NCBI RefSeq assembly: GCF_010894405.1
Contig: NZ_JAAIYA010000001.1
Span: 803,065 to 867,064, forward strand
DNA: 64,000 bases
Reading direction: 5' to 3'
Origin: Pyxidicoccus caerfyrddinensis
Lineage (GTDB): Bacteria > Myxococcota > Myxococcia > Myxococcales > Myxococcaceae
The position numbers and the translations under genes were made by a program. The notes beneath the pieces were generated by a model, which did not search any database, was not told where the DNA came from, and was given only the letters and a program-made list of their open reading frames with translations. Below, in pieces: positions 41,427 to 49,750 of the stretch. The stretch's first letter is position 1, and each line of letters starts with the position of its first letter.

Positions 41427-42397
41427 GTCCCGAGGCGCTCTACTTCCACCAGGACCGGCTGCGCGTGCCGGACGGCGCGGAGCTGTACTACCAGGCCACC
41501 GGTGACGGCCTGCCGGGCATGGTGCTGTGCGACGGCCTGGGCTGTGACGGCTTCGCCTGGAAGTACCTGTCCCCCTTCCTCGCGCGGCACCACCGCGTGC
41601 TGCGCTGGCACTACCGGGGCCATGGCCGCTCCGGAATCCCCGATGACCGCACGCGCATCGGCATGCTGTACACGTGCGATGACCTGCGGCGCGTCATGGA
41701 CGCCGCGGGCCTGGAGCGGGCCGTCGTCTTCGGCCACTCCATGGGCGTCCAGGTGGCGCTGGAGTTCCACCGCCGCTACGCCAGCCGCGTGAGCGGGCTC
41801 GTCCTGGTGTGCGGCAGCTACGGCAACCCGCTGGACACCTTCCACGACTCCACCGTCCTCAAGCGCCTGTTCCCGGTCATCCAGCAGGTGGTGGAGCGCT
41901 ACCCGCAGCAGTCCGCGCGCCTCATCCACGCCGCGCTCCGCACGGAGCTCACCGTGCAGCTCGCCATCAGCCTGGAGATGAACCGCGAGCGCATCGCCCG
42001 CAACGACCTGGCCCCCTACTTCGACCACCTGGCCCGGATGGACCCCGTCGTCTTCGTGCGCACGCTGGACTCGCTGTCCGAGCACAACGCGTGGGACCAC
42101 CTGGCCCACGTGGACGTGCCCACGCTCGTCGTCGCCGGAGAGCGCGACCGATTCACCCCCGGGTGGATTTCCCGGAAGATGGCCGCCCAGATTCCGGGCG
42201 CGGAGCTGATGCTCATCCCCGAGGGCACCCACACCGCCCCACTGGAGGCACCCGGGCAGGTGGAGGTACGAGTGGAGCGCTTCCTCCGCGAGCGGCTGGG
42301 CGTGCGCACGTCCGCCAGCCCGCATCCCGCGCCTCTGGAGGCGCAGGCCCCGTCCCCAGCGCCCGGGCCGGCGGCGGTTCTCCCCTCTGGCTCCTGA
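41423..42397 (+). CDS. Alpha/beta-fold hydrolase
   Basis: A 324-residue cytoplasmic alpha/beta hydrolase. The oxyanion region (VLCDGLGCDGFAW), nucleophile elbow GHSMG (residues about 97-101), acid in AGERDRFTP and terminal His in EGTHTAPLEAP give a complete catalytic triad. A cap domain (about 130-215) lies between. About 40 Pro/Ala-rich residues extend past the fold. Substrate is unknown; ester, lactone or epoxide hydrolysis or a non-hydrolytic signalling role are all possible. Its ATG overlaps the stop of the PocR-sigma-54 activator (ATGA), so synthesis of the two is coupled. This suggests the hydrolase makes or destroys the ligand that the PocR domain senses; that is inference. Confidence 0.88.
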
Positions 42398-42529
42398 GCT
42401 TCGTGACGGCCGGGTGACGGCCCCGGTGTGGGAGAAATGGCACGGTTCAGACGTTGAAGGTCGGGAGCGCGAAGCCCACGTTTCCAGGGGGCGGACACCG
42501 GCAGCCCGGCTGGTGGGCGTCCGCGCTCA

Positions 42530-42558
42530 TTGCAGGAGACGCACTCGCGGCATATAAG
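42530..42558 (+). promoter_or_regulatory. Sigma-70-like promoter for typA
   Basis: TTGCAG (42530-42535) and TATAAG (42553-42558) are separated by 17 bp, upstream of the typA start at 42641. The -10 box is close to consensus and stands out in this GC-rich genome. The predicted leader is about 75 nt. Confidence 0.6.
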
Positions 42559-42640
42559 CGCCCGCCTTCCGGGTTCCAGTGGGGTTCGGAAGCCCCGGGC
42601 GTTTCGGGCGTTCCCCCACCTTCATCACAGTTCGGTCCGT

Positions 42641-44485
42641 ATGATTCCTCGCGAAAACATCCGTAACATCGCCATCGTCGCTCACGTTGACCATGGCAAG
42701 ACCACGCTCGTCGATCACCTGCTGCGGCAGGCGGGCACCTTCCGTAGCAACGAGCACGTCGCCGAACGGGTGATGGACTCCAACGACCTCGAGCGCGAGA
42801 AGGGCATCACCATTCTCGCGAAGAACACAGCGGTCAGCTACAAGGGCATGCAGATCAACATCATCGACACCCCGGGTCACGCCGACTTCGGTGGTGAGGT
42901 GGAGCGAGGTCTGCGCCTCGTGGATGGCGTCGTCCTGCTGGTTGACGCCGCCGAAGGTCCCCTGCCCCAGACGCGCTTCGTGCTCACCAAGGCCCTGGCC
43001 ATGGGCCTGAAGACCGTGCTCGTCATCAACAAGATCGACCGCCAGGACGCTCGCGCGCCCGAGGTGCTCGATCTTGTCTACTCGCTCTATATCGACCTGG
43101 GCGCGGACGATAAGCAGCTGGAGATGCCCGTCCTCTACACGGTGGCGCGTCAGGGCCAGGCCTCCACGCAGTTGGATGTGCCGGGCAAGACGCTGGAGCC
43201 GCTGTTCGACGCCATCATCCGCCACATCCCGCCTCCGCCCGCCTCGGAGGAGAAGACCCCGCAGCTGCTCGTGGCCAACCTGGACTACGACGACTATGTG
43301 GGCCGTCTCGCCGTGGGCCGCGTGCAGGCAGGCCGGCTGACCCCCAACATGCCCGTCTCAGTCGTGCGCGAGGGGGGCAAGGTCCAGCCTGGCAAGATCG
43401 TCAAGCTGTACGGCTTCTCCGGCCTCAAGCGCGTGGAGATCGCGGACGCGGGCCCGGGCGAAATCGTCTCCATCGCCGGCATCGAGGAAGTCTCCATCGG
43501 CGACACCATCGGTGACCCCGAGAAGCCGGTGGCCCTGCCCCGCATCACCGTGGACGAGCCCACGATGATGATGATCTTCAAGGTCAACGACGGGCCGCTC
43601 GCGGGCAAGGAGGGCAAGTTCGTCACCTCCCGCAACCTGCGTGAGCGCCTCTACCGCGAGTCCTACCGCAACGTGGCCGTCCGCGTGGAGGACACCGAGA
43701 CGCCTGACGCGTTCCGCGTGGTGGGCCGTGGCGAGCTCGCCCTGGCCGTCATCATCGAGAACATGCGCCGCGAGGGCTACGAGCTGACGGCCTCCAACCC
43801 GGAGCCGATCACGAAGACCATCGACGGCGTCGTCCACGAGCCCATGGAGCTGCTCTTCTGCGACGTGCCAGAGGGCAGCGTGGGCGCGGTGACGGAGCGC
43901 CTGGGGCCCCGCAAGGGCCGCATGAAGGACATGGCGAGCCTGGGCTCGGGGCGCACCCGTCTCCAGTTCCGCATCCCCGCCCGTGGCCTCATCGGCTTCC
44001 GCTCGGAGTTCCTCACGATTACGCGCGGTGAGGGCATCATGAGCAGCCAGTTCGACGGGTACGAGCCGTGGTTCGGCTACATCCCGAAGCGTCAGAACGG
44101 CGCCATGGTCTCCGACCGCCTGGGCGACACCGTGCCCTACGCGCTGTTCAGCATCCAGGAGCGCGGGTACCTCTTCGTGGGCGCCGGCACCACCGTGTAC
44201 GAGGGGATGATCATCGGCGAGCACGCCCACCCCTCGGAGCTGAACGTCAACTGCTGCCGCGAGAAGAAGCTCACCAACATCCGCGCCGCCGGCCGCGACG
44301 AGAACGTCATCCTCGTCCCGCCGCGCGAGATGGGGCTGGAGAAGGCCCTGGAGTGGATTGCCGACGACGAGCTGGTCGAGGTGACGCCCAAGTCCGTGCG
44401 CATGCGCAAGAAGGCGCTGGCCGTGGGCGAGCGCTACCGCGCCGAGCGCGACCGCAAGCGCGAGGAGCGCGCCGCGGGCGAGTAG
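42641..44485 (+). CDS. typA: Ribosome-associated GTPase TypA/BipA
   Basis: A 614-residue translational GTPase of full family length. It shows G1 AHVDHGKTT (14-22), switch [15 protein letters not shown]3 [12 protein letters not shown]4 NKID, then EF-G-like domains II and III and the BipA-specific C-terminal domain ([37 protein letters not shown]). It binds 70S ribosomes and assists 50S assembly and translation under stress and low temperature. ATG 42641 ([13 protein letters not shown]) is the conserved start, 83 bp after a TTGCAG-N17-TATAAG promoter; the open frame upstream is noncoding. A strong hairpin follows the stop, so it is a single-gene unit. Confidence 0.97.
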   Translation: MIPRENIRNIAIVAHVDHGKTTLVDHLLRQAGTFRSNEHVAERVMDSNDLEREKGITILAKNTAVSYKGMQINIIDTPGHADFGGEVERGLRLVDGVVLLVDAAEGPLPQTRFVLTKALAMGLKTVLVINKIDRQDARAPEVLDLVYSLYIDLGADDKQLEMPVLYTVARQGQASTQLDVPGKTLEPLFDAIIRHIPPPPASEEKTPQLLVANLDYDDYVGRLAVGRVQAGRLTPNMPVSVVREGGKVQPGKIVKLYGFSGLKRVEIADAGPGEIVSIAGIEEVSIGDTIGDPEKPVALPRITVDEPTMMMIFKVNDGPLAGKEGKFVTSRNLRERLYRESYRNVAVRVEDTETPDAFRVVGRGELALAVIIENMRREGYELTASNPEPITKTIDGVVHEPMELLFCDVPEGSVGAVTERLGPRKGRMKDMASLGSGRTRLQFRIPARGLIGFRSEFLTITRGEGIMSSQFDGYEPWFGYIPKRQNGAMVSDRLGDTVPYALFSIQERGYLFVGAGTTVYEGMIIGEHAHPSELNVNCCREKKLTNIRAAGRDENVILVPPREMGLEKALEWIADDELVEVTPKSVRMRKKALAVGERYRAERDRKREERAAGE

Positions 44486-44513
44486 TCGCTCCGGTGAGCT
44501 GACGCTGTCACAA

Positions 44514-44547
44514 GAAGGGCCCGTTCCCACCTGGGAGCGGGCCCTTC
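44514..44547 (+). terminator. Strong terminator hairpin after typA
   Basis: A 16-bp near-perfect stem beginning GAAGGGCCCG (44514-44529 with 44532-44547, one G-T pair) with a tight loop lies 29 bases past the typA stop. No T-tract follows directly, but the stem is the strongest in the neighbourhood. Confidence 0.8.
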
Positions 44548-44721
44548 GTGCGTCTGGCGGTTCGCGCGACTCGCTGGATTTTTCCGGCGTTGCAGCAGGC
44601 GAGTCTCACTCCCAGAGAAAACGAGCCGCACAACGCAACCGGTGCAGGGTAATTCCGATAATGCGGGAGTCAGGAGAACGGTCCGTCTGGACCACCCCCT
44701 CTCCCCCCGAGGACACGCCCC

Positions 44722-46266
44722 ATGGGAATCGGATTTCCGAAGATCAGCCTTCCCAAGATCGAGCTGCCGAAGCCGAAGCTTCCGAACCCCGTCGACGTCG
44801 TGAAGAAGGGCGCGCAGGTTGTCGGCAACGGCGCCAAGGCCGTGGGCAATGCCGGCACCAACGTCGTCAAGGACGGCTTCGACGTGGCGAAGACGGGCGT
44901 GAAGACCGCCGTCGACCTCACGGGCAAGGGCGTCCGGGCGCAGGTGGACCTGCTCAAGGCCGGCGCCGACGTGGCGACGTCCGCCGCCAAGGCGGGGGGC
45001 CGCTTCGCCCTGGGCGCGGCCGAGGTGGCCATCGACGCGCAGAAGAAGACGCTCGACCTGGTCGGTGACGTGGCCGAGGCCGGCGGCAAGGCGGCCTTCG
45101 ACGCGGTGAAGTTCGCGGCGAAGGAGGGCCTCCAGCTCGCCGACGGGCTGCAGCAGAAGGTGCACGACGCCGCGCTGGACGGCATCGACAAGGCCACCGG
45201 CCTTGACGGGAAGATCAAGGACCTGGGCCCCGGCGACAGCATGAAGCTGAGCGGCAAGGTCGGCCTGGCCCTGGAGCTGGACGTCGAGCTCAAGGGTGCG
45301 TTCGAGATCAAGCGCGAGAAGGACGGCAAGTACGTCGTCTCCGGCGAGGCCGGCGCGGGCGTGGGCCTGGGCGCGGGCGCCGCGGCGCATGTCACCGCGG
45401 GTGGCAAGGTGGAGTACAAGTTCGACAACGCCGAGGACGCCAAGAAGGGCGCGCTCATCCTCGCCGGCGCGGGTGCCACCGCCGCGAACCCGGTGCTCGG
45501 CGCCGCGCTCGCGCCGCGTCCGGATGACCTGGCCTTCCTGCAGAAGAACCTCTCGTCCGTGGAGATAAAGGCCGGCGTCGACGCCAGCGTGGACGCGTCC
45601 TTCGGCGGCGAGGTCGGCGCGGGTGCTTCCGCCGGTGCCTCCGCCGGCGCGGCGGCCTCGTCCAGCTACAAGCTGGAGTTCGAGAACGGCAAGCCCAAGG
45701 CCCTGGTCCGCACCACCGAGCTCGAGGTGTCCGGCAAGGCCGAGGCCAGCGTCGAGCTGTTCGGCAAGCTCGGGAAGCAGACCGGCACGGATGCCCAGGG
45801 CAATCCCATCAACGACTCGCTCCAGGCCTTCTCCGGCGTGTCCGGCGAGGTGAAGGGCAAGATTGCCGTGGAGACGAAGATTCCGCTCGACTCGGCCAAG
45901 GTCGGTGACTGGGCCGCCTTCGCCGCCAGCCCCACCACGGCTGCCTTCGCGGGCGCTGCGGAGACCACCATCAAGGGCGAGCTGACCGGCGACGCGGGCG
46001 ACGTCGGCGTCAAGGGCGACTTCGAGCTGAGCGGCCTGAGCGGCAAGGAAGTCCAGACGGTGGCCGGCCGCCTCCTGCACGGTGACTTCGGTAACGCCCT
46101 GGACGGCGTGAAGGTCGACACCAAGGGCAGCTGGGGCACCTTCACGGACAAGGAGCTGGGTATCGGCGTGGACGCCAAGACGGGCGGCGCCGGCATCGAA
46201 GTCTCGGTGAATGGCCTGAAGCGCGACTACACCGAGCGCGGCTCCTTCGAGCGGAAGGCCGCCTGA
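44722..46266 (+). CDS. Unknown 514-residue protein: repeat helix region plus Gly-rich beta region
   Basis: I do not recognise this protein. Residues 1-22 repeat a P-K-I/P-x-L-P-K motif (PKISLPKIELPKPKLPNP). Residues about 24-165 are a long amphipathic helix of 11-residue-like periods rich in V/A/K/G/D, reminiscent of apolipoprotein or LEA-type sequences. Residues about 170-510 are Gly/Ala-rich with many short strands (LSGKVGLALELDVELKGAFE, DVGVKGDFELSGLSG), suggesting a large beta structure. There are no cysteines, signal peptide or membrane helices, and codon bias is extreme, suggesting high expression. It stands alone between two strong terminators. Membrane or lipid surface binding by the helix region is a guess. 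A PKIxLPK-type start could serve as an export or targeting tag, also a guess. Confidence 0.7.
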   Translation: MGIGFPKISLPKIELPKPKLPNPVDVVKKGAQVVGNGAKAVGNAGTNVVKDGFDVAKTGVKTAVDLTGKGVRAQVDLLKAGADVATSAAKAGGRFALGAAEVAIDAQKKTLDLVGDVAEAGGKAAFDAVKFAAKEGLQLADGLQQKVHDAALDGIDKATGLDGKIKDLGPGDSMKLSGKVGLALELDVELKGAFEIKREKDGKYVVSGEAGAGVGLGAGAAAHVTAGGKVEYKFDNAEDAKKGALILAGAGATAANPVLGAALAPRPDDLAFLQKNLSSVEIKAGVDASVDASFGGEVGAGASAGASAGAAASSSYKLEFENGKPKALVRTTELEVSGKAEASVELFGKLGKQTGTDAQGNPINDSLQAFSGVSGEVKGKIAVETKIPLDSAKVGDWAAFAASPTTAAFAGAAETTIKGELTGDAGDVGVKGDFELSGLSGKEVQTVAGRLLHGDFGNALDGVKVDTKGSWGTFTDKELGIGVDAKTGGAGIEVSVNGLKRDYTERGSFERKAA

Positions 46267-46296
46267 GCCAACTCCGTTTCCGAGCCTCGATGTAGC

Positions 46297-46335
46297 CATG
46301 GGAGCCGCCCGGTTCAGCACCGGCCGGCTCCCATG
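46297..46335 (+). terminator. Strong terminator hairpin after the unknown 514-residue gene
   Basis: CATGGGAGCCG (46297-46307) pairs perfectly with CGGCTCCCATG (46325-46335), and an inner CCGGT/ACCGG adds five pairs around a 5-nt loop. It lies 30 bases past the stop; a CTCTTTTT tract follows only about 35 bases later. Confidence 0.8.
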
Positions 46336-46419
46336 TGCTTTCGAGGCTCCGGCCACCCAATCGCTCTCTTTTTCGCCTGAATCACAACCCAGACAGCACA
46401 CCCCTCCCCGGAGGGCAGG

Positions 46420-46466
46420 TTGACGTCTGTTCGCCCCGAGTTTTAGGTTCTCGACAGTCTGGCTGT
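46420..46466 (+). promoter_or_regulatory. Possible promoter and short dyad before the ethylene-forming enzyme gene
   Basis: TTGACG (46420-46425), 18 bp, TAGGTT (46444-46449) gives a weak sigma-70-like pair. A small dyad ACAG-N5-CTGT (46454-46466) follows. The whole 240-bp spacer is less GC-rich than its surroundings, as expected of a regulatory region. Assignment is tentative. Confidence 0.35.
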
Positions 46467-46576
46467 TTATTCCTCCGTTCCGAGTCTTTGTCACTCGACG
46501 TCCTCTCGGAGGCGACCCAGACGCGCCGCTCTGACGGGCTACCCCCGGCCCGCAACGGCAGTCGAGAGCCCCCTCC

Positions 46577-47653
46577 ATGAGTGACTTGCAGACGTTTCGC
46601 CTGCCGGAGTCCGTCTCCGGGCAGCCCTCTGATATTGAATTGGCGGACCAGATGATTCGCGCGTGGAGACGCGACGGCATCTTCCAGGTCGCCATGAGCG
46701 CCGAGCAGGATGGGAAGACCGGGCGCGCGTTCGAAGCGAGCCGCCGCTTCTTCCGGATGCCATTGGAAGCCAAGGCCCGCTGCGTCAGTGAATTGACCTA
46801 TAGCGGCTACATCGCGTCCGGTGAGGAAGTCACGGCGGGCGAGGCCGACTCCTCGGAGATCTTCACCGTCTGCAAGGACGTGTCGCTGGAAGACGCGCGC
46901 GTGCACGGGCGGTGGCCGTGTCACGGACCGGCGCCCTGGCCCGACGAGGACTATCGCCTGAGCATGAAGGCCTTCACCGATGAATTGGGCTCCGTCGGAG
47001 AGCGCCTGCTGGAGCTCACTGCGCTGGGACTGGGGCTGGAGATCGACGCGCTGACGCGGCTGACGCGCGACGGCTGGCACCACATGCGCGTGCTGCGTTT
47101 CCCAGCGCTGTCGTCTAGGCCGGCGCGAGGCATTGGCGCCCATACCGACTACGGGCTGCTGGTCATCGCCGCGCAGGATGACGTGGGCGGCCTGTGGGTC
47201 CGTCCGCCGGTGGAGGGCGAGAAGCGGAACCGGAACTGGCTGGCCACGGAGAGCTCCGCCGGCATGTATGAGAATGAGGAGCCGTGGACCTTCGTCAAGC
47301 CGGTGCCGAAGGTGCTCACCGTGTTCCCCGGTGACATCCTGCAATTCATTACCCACGGCCAGCTGCTCTCCACGCCGCACAAGGTCCGGCTCAACACGCG
47401 GGAGCGCTACTCGATGGCCTACTTCCACGAGCCGGCCTTCAACACGTGCGTCCGCCCGCTGCTGGGGCCTCCGAGCGAGGAGTTCATCCACTACGGCACG
47501 CACTTCACGAACATGTTCATGCGGTGCTACCCGGACCGCGTCACCACGCGGCGCATCCTCGACGAGCACCGGCTGACGACGCTCGCCTGGCTGAGGGAGG
47601 AAGCCGTGGCGTCCTCCGCCCCGATGCGGTGGCGCCGGCGCGCCGTGGCGTAG
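46577..47653 (+). CDS. efe: Ethylene-forming enzyme (2-oxoglutarate/Fe(II)-dependent, EFE-type)
   Basis: A 358-residue non-heme iron oxygenase closely resembling Pseudomonas ethylene-forming enzyme, which turns 2-oxoglutarate into ethylene and CO2 and in a side reaction hydroxylates L-arginine. From memory of that enzyme, the residues that matter fall at identical numbers. Iron ligands are His189, Asp191 and His268 (AHTDYG, STPHKV); 2-oxoglutarate Arg277 (NTRERY) and Arg171; arginine pocket Glu84 (SGEEVTAG), Tyr192 and Arg316 (MFMRCYPDR); and hydrophobic Phe283, Ala198, Ile186 and Leu206. Long blocks (TRDGWHHMRVLRFP, IRPPVEGEKRNRNW-like, HFTNMFMRCYPDR) are shared without gaps. Plain isopenicillin-N-synthase-type relatives lack this set. 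Only the last 20 residues diverge. It stands alone, with its own leader region; no arginine or guanidine-related genes are adjacent. Confidence 0.93.
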   Translation: MSDLQTFRLPESVSGQPSDIELADQMIRAWRRDGIFQVAMSAEQDGKTGRAFEASRRFFRMPLEAKARCVSELTYSGYIASGEEVTAGEADSSEIFTVCKDVSLEDARVHGRWPCHGPAPWPDEDYRLSMKAFTDELGSVGERLLELTALGLGLEIDALTRLTRDGWHHMRVLRFPALSSRPARGIGAHTDYGLLVIAAQDDVGGLWVRPPVEGEKRNRNWLATESSAGMYENEEPWTFVKPVPKVLTVFPGDILQFITHGQLLSTPHKVRLNTRERYSMAYFHEPAFNTCVRPLLGPPSEEFIHYGTHFTNMFMRCYPDRVTTRRILDEHRLTTLAWLREEAVASSAPMRWRRRAVA

Positions 47654-47683
47654 GGGCTTAACATAATTTAACCTGTCCAATCA

Positions 47684-47697
47684 TTGAAGTGATTCAA
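47684..47697. promoter_or_regulatory. Perfect dyad TTGAA-N4-TTCAA in an AT-rich leader
   Basis: In the AT-rich stretch 47655-47700, between the ethylene-forming enzyme and the four-TM protein, TTGAAGTGATTCAA is a perfect 5-bp dyad. A TTAA-N5-TTTAA-like motif lies just before it. It is a candidate operator or promoter for the downstream membrane-protein/SDR pair. Confidence 0.4.
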
Positions 47698-47750
47698 CCA
47701 TCTCCCCATCATGGTGGGGGACGCGGCGCTCGCGTCCCTGGAGGTCCCCC

Positions 47751-48230
47751 ATGATGAAGCGACGCTCGCTGTACATCCTGCTGCTCTGCAGCCTGCTGTT
47801 CGGGCTGGTCCTCGGTGCCGGCATCAACCAGTCCCTGTTCGTGATGCCTGCCTGGTTCGAGTCCCCGCCTGCATCCCTGACGTTGATCGGCAGTCAGTCC
47901 GCGAAGTCGATGGCCTTCTGGATTCCCCTCCAGGCGGCGCTGCTCGCCGCGCTGGTGGCGTCCCTCGTGCTCAACTGGCGCTCGCCCGAGCGGAGGAAGC
48001 TGCTGGCCGGGGCCCTGGGCGTCTACGTGCTGACGTGGCTCCTATCGGGGCTGTTCTTCGTCCCGGAGATCACCTCGCTGGCGGCCGCGGCCTCGGAGGG
48101 CCCCTACGACGCATCACTGGCCGAGCGAGGCCACCGTTGGCTGCAGCTCTCCTGGAGCCGGCATGTGCTCCTGGCCGTGGGCTGGGCGCTCGTGGGCGGC
48201 GCCCTCGTGAAGCGCGAGGTGGCGTCATGA
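47751..48230 (+). CDS. Small four-TM membrane protein (DUF1772-like)
   Basis: A 159-residue integral-membrane protein with four predicted helices (about residues 7-28, 58-80, 90-110, 132-152) and a periplasmic-looking loop after the first (ESPPASLTLIGSQS). Size and helix pattern resemble DUF1772/anthrone-oxygenase-like proteins, but diagnostic residues are too few to be sure. GGAGG lies seven bases before ATGATG. Its stop overlaps the start of the SDR gene (ATGA), so the two are co-translated; a membrane partner for a dehydrogenase acting on a hydrophobic substrate is a reasonable guess. Confidence 0.65.
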   Translation: MMKRRSLYILLLCSLLFGLVLGAGINQSLFVMPAWFESPPASLTLIGSQSAKSMAFWIPLQAALLAALVASLVLNWRSPERRKLLAGALGVYVLTWLLSGLFFVPEITSLAAAASEGPYDASLAERGHRWLQLSWSRHVLLAVGWALVGGALVKREVAS

Positions 48231-48991
48231 GCGGCTCGCGCTTGCTGGAGGGAAAGGTCGCCATCGTCCTGGGCGCGAGCCGGGGCATCGGCGCGGCGAC
48301 CGCACGTGCGTTCGCCGCGGAGGGGGCCTCCGTCGTCCTGGCGGCCCGGAGCGAGGACGCGCTGCGGGTGCTCGCGGAGGAGCTGGGCCGGAGTGGAGGC
48401 ACGGCGCTCGCCATCCGGACGGACCTGGGTGACGCCGCTTCCGTGGAGGCACTGGTGAAACAGACGGTGTCCCGGTTCGGCCGGCTGGACTGCGCCTTCA
48501 ACAACGCCGCGGACGGACACATGCCAGGTCCCCTGGCGACCCTCTCCGTGGATGACCTGGACCGCTCGTACGCGGTGAACCTGCGCGGGTTCTTCGTGGC
48601 CATGAAGCATGAAATCAACGCCATGCTGGCCTCGGGTGGCGGGGGCGCCATCGTCAACATGTCCTCCACCGCCGGAGTCAACGGCGTGCGCGGCATGGCG
48701 GGCTACAGCGCGACGAAGCACGCGGTGCTCGGCCTGACGAAGTCCGCGGCGCTCGACTACGCGGACCGGGGCATCCGCATCAACGCCGTCGCGCCGGGGC
48801 CCATCCTCACCGACCGCATCCAGGCGCTTCCGGAGGAGCGGCGCGCGCCCATCGTCCGCGCGGTCCCCATGGGGCGGATTGGCGCTCCGGAGGAGGTCGC
48901 GAGGACCGTGGCGTGGCTCTGCTCCGACGCGGCGTCGTTCATCACCGGAGCCACGCTTGCCATCGACGGAGGACGGCTGGCCGGGGCCTGA
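48227..48991 (+). CDS. Classical short-chain dehydrogenase/reductase
   Basis: A 254-residue SDR of the FabG-like classical type. It shows the NAD(P) motif GASRGIG (residues 17-23), NNAADG (about 93-98, NNAG equivalent), the catalytic Ser in NMSSTAG, the YSATK active site (Tyr/Lys) and the tail FITGATLAIDGG. The Arg after the second strand (AARSED) suggests NADP preference. It is translationally coupled by ATGA to the four-TM protein upstream. The substrate (alcohol, ketone or acyl chain) is unknown. A CTTGCGC/GCGCAAG hairpin follows the stop. Confidence 0.9.
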   Translation: MSGSRLLEGKVAIVLGASRGIGAATARAFAAEGASVVLAARSEDALRVLAEELGRSGGTALAIRTDLGDAASVEALVKQTVSRFGRLDCAFNNAADGHMPGPLATLSVDDLDRSYAVNLRGFFVAMKHEINAMLASGGGGAIVNMSSTAGVNGVRGMAGYSATKHAVLGLTKSAALDYADRGIRINAVAPGPILTDRIQALPEERRAPIVRAVPMGRIGAPEEVARTVAWLCSDAASFITGATLAIDGGRLAGA

Positions 48992-49005
48992 GTCCATGCG
49001 AAGGG

Positions 49006-49034
49006 CTTGCGCAGGCAGCCGTCTCACGCGCAAG
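49006..49034 (+). terminator. Possible terminator after the SDR gene
   Basis: CTTGCGC (49006-49012) pairs with GCGCAAG (49028-49034) across a 15-nt loop, 15 bases past the SDR stop. No T-tract is present. Confidence 0.4.
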
Positions 49035-49126
49035 TCCTGCGTCCGCGAGGTCTGCGCGTGTGTCCTGCCCCAGGAGCGGGTGGCCTCGGCGCGTCTCGTG
49101 CAATCGCGTGACGCCAGGAGGCGTGC

Positions 49127-49750
49127 ATGCGAATCGCGGTGCTGGGAGCGAGCGGCCGAACGGGGCGTCAACTGGTCTCCCAGGCGCTCGCCGCGGGCCA
49201 TGAAGTGCGCGTCCTCGTGCGCAGGCCCGAGGCCCTCAGTGATTCCCATCCGCGCCTCACCGTGCTGACCGGGGATGCGGAAGACCCCGCGCACATCCGC
49301 GAGCTGGTGCACGGCGTGGACGCGGTGGTGAGCGCGGTGGGTCCCGGCCGTGACGACCCGCAGGCATGCAGCCACGTCAGCAGTGTCGTCCGCGAGGTGC
49401 TGGAGGCCGAGGGACCCCGGCGCTACGTCTACGTCTCGGGTTCGCATGTGGACATGCCGGGCGACGCGAAGGACTTCATCGGGCGCCTGGCCTCGCGGGT
49501 GGGCCGACTTTTCGGAGGGCGGATTGTCGCGGACAAACAGCGCGAGCTGGATGCACTGCGGGCCAGCAGCCTGGACTGGACAGCGGTGCGTCCCTCCCAG
49601 CTGACCCAGGGACCGAAGACTGGCAGATACCGGGTGAGCACCTTGACCCCGCCGGGAGCCTTCGTGGCTCGCGCGGACGTCGCCGACTTCATCCTCAAGG
49701 AGCTCCAGGAGCACCGCCATGGACGACAAGCTCCCTTCATCGCCCGGTGA
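49127..49750 (+). CDS. Atypical SDR, NAD(P)H-binding (BVR-B/NmrA-like)
   Basis: A 207-residue protein of the atypical SDR type: the nucleotide motif GASGRTG (residues 7-13) follows a MRIAVL strand, with RR for NADP and the later RYVYVSGSHVDMPG and SLDWTAVRPSQLTQGP segments typical of flavin/biliverdin reductase-like and NmrA-like members. The YxxxK catalytic pair is not obvious, so it may be a redox sensor rather than an enzyme. GGAGG is placed six bases before the ATG. It overlaps the next SDR gene by 32 bases in another frame, pointing to a tight operon. Confidence 0.83.
   Translation: MRIAVLGASGRTGRQLVSQALAAGHEVRVLVRRPEALSDSHPRLTVLTGDAEDPAHIRELVHGVDAVVSAVGPGRDDPQACSHVSSVVREVLEAEGPRRYVYVSGSHVDMPGDAKDFIGRLASRVGRLFGGRIVADKQRELDALRASSLDWTAVRPSQLTQGPKTGRYRVSTLTPPGAFVARADVADFILKELQEHRHGRQAPFIAR

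Noticed and set aside
42428-42450. TGGCAC near 42435 as a sigma-54 promoter for typA
   Set aside because: No GC/TTGC -12 element follows at the required spacing; the TTGCAG-N17-TATAAG pair nearer the gene is better.
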